Shown piece by piece: positions 5,929 through 7,927 of a DNA stretch of 7,927 nt. Positions within the stretch are counted from its first letter, which is position 1; the number at the start of each line of letters is the position of its first letter. The position numbers were made by a program, and so were the translations under genes. The notes beneath the pieces were generated by a model. That model was not told the origin of the DNA. It searched no databases and saw nothing but the letters and a program-made list of their open reading frames with translations. The stretch lies in the NCBI GenBank assembly GCA_937967875.1, contig CALBTQ010000304.1:1-7927 (forward strand), read 5' to 3'. This DNA comes from an uncultured Pseudomonadota bacterium. GTDB taxonomy: Bacteria; Lernaellota; Lernaellaia; Lernaellales; Lernaellaceae.

Positions 5929-6957
5929 ATGCCGCTGACCGTCATTGCCACCAAGGATTTCGACCACCTCAGCGAACTGGCCGCCGAGATCGTCGTCAAA
6001 GACATCCGGCGCGTTCTGTCGGAAAAAGAGGAATACGCCCTCGGCCTGGCCACCGGCGCTTCGCCGACCGGATTGTACAAACATCTGGCCAAAGCGGCCA
6101 ACAAACGTAAGTTCGACGCCTGCCGGATCCGCAGTTACAACCTCGACGAGTACATCGGCCTGCCCGGCGGCAATCCGCAGGAGCGGTTGCTTAATCCGGA
6201 GAGCTACACGTTTTTTATGGTGCAGGAGTTGTTCGGCCTGCTGCATCCTAAGTTCCGCGAAATGAACGTGCCGGCCGGCTCGCTGATCAATCAGCGCGAT
6301 TTCATTAACGAGCTGAAAGCTTACCCGAACGATTGGCGGGAAGTCGGCGCCGACGCGGGCCGCGCCATTTTGATCAAGCGCGACGCTAAGTCCGAGTACC
6401 TGCGGCTGATCCGGCAGACATGCCTCGACGGCTACGTGAAGAAAATCAAGAAAGCCGGCGGCATCGATTTGCATGTCATCGGCGTGGGCGGCCGCGGTCA
6501 CGTGGCGTTTCACGAAGCGGGCATTCCGTTCAAGAACAACAAAATGCTGCTGGTGCGCCTGGACCAAAACACGATCGACAACGCCGTCGCCGACGGACAT
6601 TTCGCCAACGCCACCCAGTGCCCGCATTACGCGCTGAGCATGGGCGCGGAGCTGGTGTTCCAGGCGCGGCGGCTGGTGCTGCTGGCCAACGGATCGCGCA
6701 AGGTCAAACCGATTCTCTCCACGCTGTTGGAGCCGCCGTCGGCCGATCTGCCGATTTCGTATGCGCGCGTGTATGCCGATCGCGGCGGCGACATGACCAT
6801 CGTCGTGGACAAGGTGATCCGCGACGCGCTGCTGCCGCACAAGAAGGAGCTCAAGGCGCGCGGCGTGACCTTCATCGACAAATCCGCCGGTCAGGCGAAA
6901 GTGAAACTGACCGATCTCCATTTTTTCCGCGACCCCGACCAGGGCGTTCTGTGCTGA
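5929..6957 (+). CDS. NagB-like glucosamine-6-phosphate deaminase/isomerase, enlarged and divergent
   Basis: A 342-residue member of the NagB/6-phosphogluconolactonase-type isomerase family. NagB interconverts glucosamine-6-phosphate with fructose-6-phosphate and ammonia. Visible motifs are the phosphate-loop-like LATGASPTGLY (40-50), NLDEYIGLP (71-79) with D73 at the general-base position, GVGGRGHVAFHEAG (185-198), and NGSRKVKP (254-261). It is about 75-100 residues longer than typical NagB, mostly because of added sequence between about residues 82 and 178. Against E. coli NagB, D141 of the Asp141-His143-Glu148 active-site set is replaced by Arg189, while His191 and Glu196 are kept; many homologues have Asp or Asn there. 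AAAGGAG at 5915-5921 lies 7 bases before the ATG. The gene starts 23 bases after the mutase gene. The family is clear, but with this substitution and insert the reaction may be altered, so no gene symbol is given. Confidence 0.82.
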   Translation: MPLTVIATKDFDHLSELAAEIVVKDIRRVLSEKEEYALGLATGASPTGLYKHLAKAANKRKFDACRIRSYNLDEYIGLPGGNPQERLLNPESYTFFMVQELFGLLHPKFREMNVPAGSLINQRDFINELKAYPNDWREVGADAGRAILIKRDAKSEYLRLIRQTCLDGYVKKIKKAGGIDLHVIGVGGRGHVAFHEAGIPFKNNKMLLVRLDQNTIDNAVADGHFANATQCPHYALSMGAELVFQARRLVLLANGSRKVKPILSTLLEPPSADLPISYARVYADRGGDMTIVVDKVIRDALLPHKKELKARGVTFIDKSAGQAKVKLTDLHFFRDPDQGVLC

Positions 6958-6961
6958 ACTG

Positions 6962-6968
6962 AAAAGGA
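6962..6968 (+). promoter_or_regulatory. Ribosome binding site that selects the ATG at 6976
   Basis: AAAAGGA lies 7 bases before ATG 6976 but only 1 base before the in-frame ATG at 6970. Normal Shine-Dalgarno spacing therefore favours 6976 as the start of the epimerase gene, dropping two residues (Met-Arg) from the longest reading. Confidence 0.7.
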
Positions 6969-6975
6969 TATGCGC

Positions 6976-7923
6976 ATGGCTTTCGACCACCGTTATGTGG
7001 AACAGGACAATATCGACATCGTCACCGGCGACAACTTCGAGTTGATCGTCAGCCGGCTCGGCGCCGAGGCGATCGGCCTGACCTGGAAACATCCCACGCA
7101 CGGCGACATCGGCTTGCTGTGGCGCAACGGCTGCCTGAACTATCCGCCGCTGTTTTGGAAAAGCCACGCGCCGATTCTCTTCCCCATCGTCGGCGGCATT
7201 CACGACTTGAAAAGCACGACGACCGACGGCGCGCAGGTGCAGTTCAAAAAGCAGCACGGCTTCGTGCGCCACAGCCAGGTGCGCCTCGGCGGCGCAATGG
7301 ACTACGGCGATCACTTCGCGCTGACCTATCGCCTGCGCGCGAACAAGGAAACGCTGGCGATGTATCCGTATCGGTTCGCGTTGACGATCATCTACGAATT
7401 GTGGGCCGACAAGCTGGTGCAGCGCCTGACCGTCTCTAACGAGGACACCAAGCCGATGCCGTTCCAGCTCGGTTGGCACCCGGGTTTCACCACGCCGCTG
7501 ATCGCCGGCGAAAAGGCCGCCTGCCATTTGCGTCTGCCCGGCGAGACGATCACGCAGCTACTCAACGACGACCGCTGCTACCTGACCGGCGAAAGCAAGC
7601 AGATCGATGCGCGCGGCGACTTCGCGTTCACCGAGGCGGAACTCGACCGCACGTACATGTTCGACCTGTCCGCCCTACCGCCGGAACAGCGCGCGGTCGA
7701 GTTACTCGATCCCGACGAGCGGATCGGCGTGCGGCTGCGCTTCGCCGATTACCCGCACCTGGGCTTGTGGTCGGACGCCGATGCGCCGTTCATCTGTCTG
7801 GAGGCGTGGCAGGGAATGGATGACGCCGTCGAACAGGAACCGTTCGACAAAAAGTTCGGCATGGTCATCTTGCCGCCGGGTAAAAACGACACGCGCGAGG
7901 CGACGATCGAACCGATCGGCTAG
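6976..7923 (+). CDS. Aldose 1-epimerase family protein (galactose mutarotase-like, LacX type)
   Basis: A complete 315-residue aldose 1-epimerase-family protein (beta-sandwich mutarotase fold). Such enzymes interconvert alpha and beta anomers of sugars or sugar phosphates in the cytoplasm. The family landmarks are present: HAPILFPIVGG (64-74), HGFVR (94-98), the catalytic-histidine motif GWHPGF (H168 at 167-171), and ICLEAWQGMDD (273-283) with E276 as the likely catalytic base. The FP(I/V)VG and GWHPGF forms resemble the LacX branch more than GalM. The start at 6976 is set by the ribosome binding site. The gene follows the NagB-like gene by 18 bases, so it is probably in the same transcript and may act on the amino sugar or hexose handled by its neighbours; that is inference. 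The contig ends 4 bases after the stop, so further operon genes cannot be excluded. Confidence 0.88.
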   Translation: MAFDHRYVEQDNIDIVTGDNFELIVSRLGAEAIGLTWKHPTHGDIGLLWRNGCLNYPPLFWKSHAPILFPIVGGIHDLKSTTTDGAQVQFKKQHGFVRHSQVRLGGAMDYGDHFALTYRLRANKETLAMYPYRFALTIIYELWADKLVQRLTVSNEDTKPMPFQLGWHPGFTTPLIAGEKAACHLRLPGETITQLLNDDRCYLTGESKQIDARGDFAFTEAELDRTYMFDLSALPPEQRAVELLDPDERIGVRLRFADYPHLGLWSDADAPFICLEAWQGMDDAVEQEPFDKKFGMVILPPGKNDTREATIEPIG

Positions 7924-7927
7924 CGAA

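Noticed and set aside
5902..7527. Long minus-strand open frame (541 codons)
   Set aside because: It lies antisense to the NagB-like and epimerase genes, spans their boundary and has low-complexity His/Ala/Arg/Val-rich composition. It is a shadow typical of GC-rich coding DNA.

Overview
The window is a GC-rich bacterial contig of 7.9 kb with every gene on the + strand and almost no space between genes. It most likely comes from a metagenome or draft assembly: bases 1-49 are Illumina adapter sequence, not organism DNA, and the sequence stops 4 bases after the last stop codon. The two radical SAM/SPASM proteins, rich in Fe-S cysteines, suggest an anaerobic or microaerophilic lifestyle. GC-rich codon choice, Shine-Dalgarno sites and the protein families would fit a deltaproteobacterium-like (Desulfobacterota/Myxococcota-like) or candidate-phylum bacterium, but no taxonomic marker is present, so this is a weak inference.

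Region 1 (50-3177) holds two tandem paralogous radical SAM/SPASM genes joined by an ATGA stop/start overlap. The first is cut off by the contig edge, so its radical SAM cysteine motif is missing, but its seven-cysteine SPASM domain is intact. The second is complete and is the most unusual object here: one uninterrupted 765-residue frame with a full radical SAM/SPASM enzyme (about residues 1-345) followed by a full alkaline phosphatase/sulfatase-superfamily domain (about 360-765). The architecture recalls an anaerobic sulfatase-maturing enzyme fused to its client. However, the nucleophile position of the hydrolase domain is Thr, not the Cys or Ser that formylglycine formation needs, so a phosphatase, phosphodiesterase or transferase activity is more plausible.

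Region 2 (3178-3255) is a 78-base gap with a good sigma70-type promoter, which splits the window into two transcription units.

Region 3 (3256-7923) is a tight four-gene set with gaps of 18-25 bases, concerned with amino-sugar metabolism. It encodes a left-handed beta-helix protein related to GlmU/UDP-GlcNAc pyrophosphorylases but lacking the nucleotidyltransferase domain, a phosphoglucosamine mutase (GlmM-like), an enlarged and divergent NagB-like glucosamine-6-phosphate deaminase, and a LacX-like aldose 1-epimerase. Read together, they could interconvert fructose-6-P, glucosamine-6-P and glucosamine-1-P and pass the product toward UDP-GlcNAc. The NagB-like protein would occupy the step that GlmS normally performs, but its active site is altered, so its reaction is uncertain.

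No tRNA, rRNA, CRISPR, insertion sequence or convincing terminator was seen. No gene-free stretch exceeds 300 bases.
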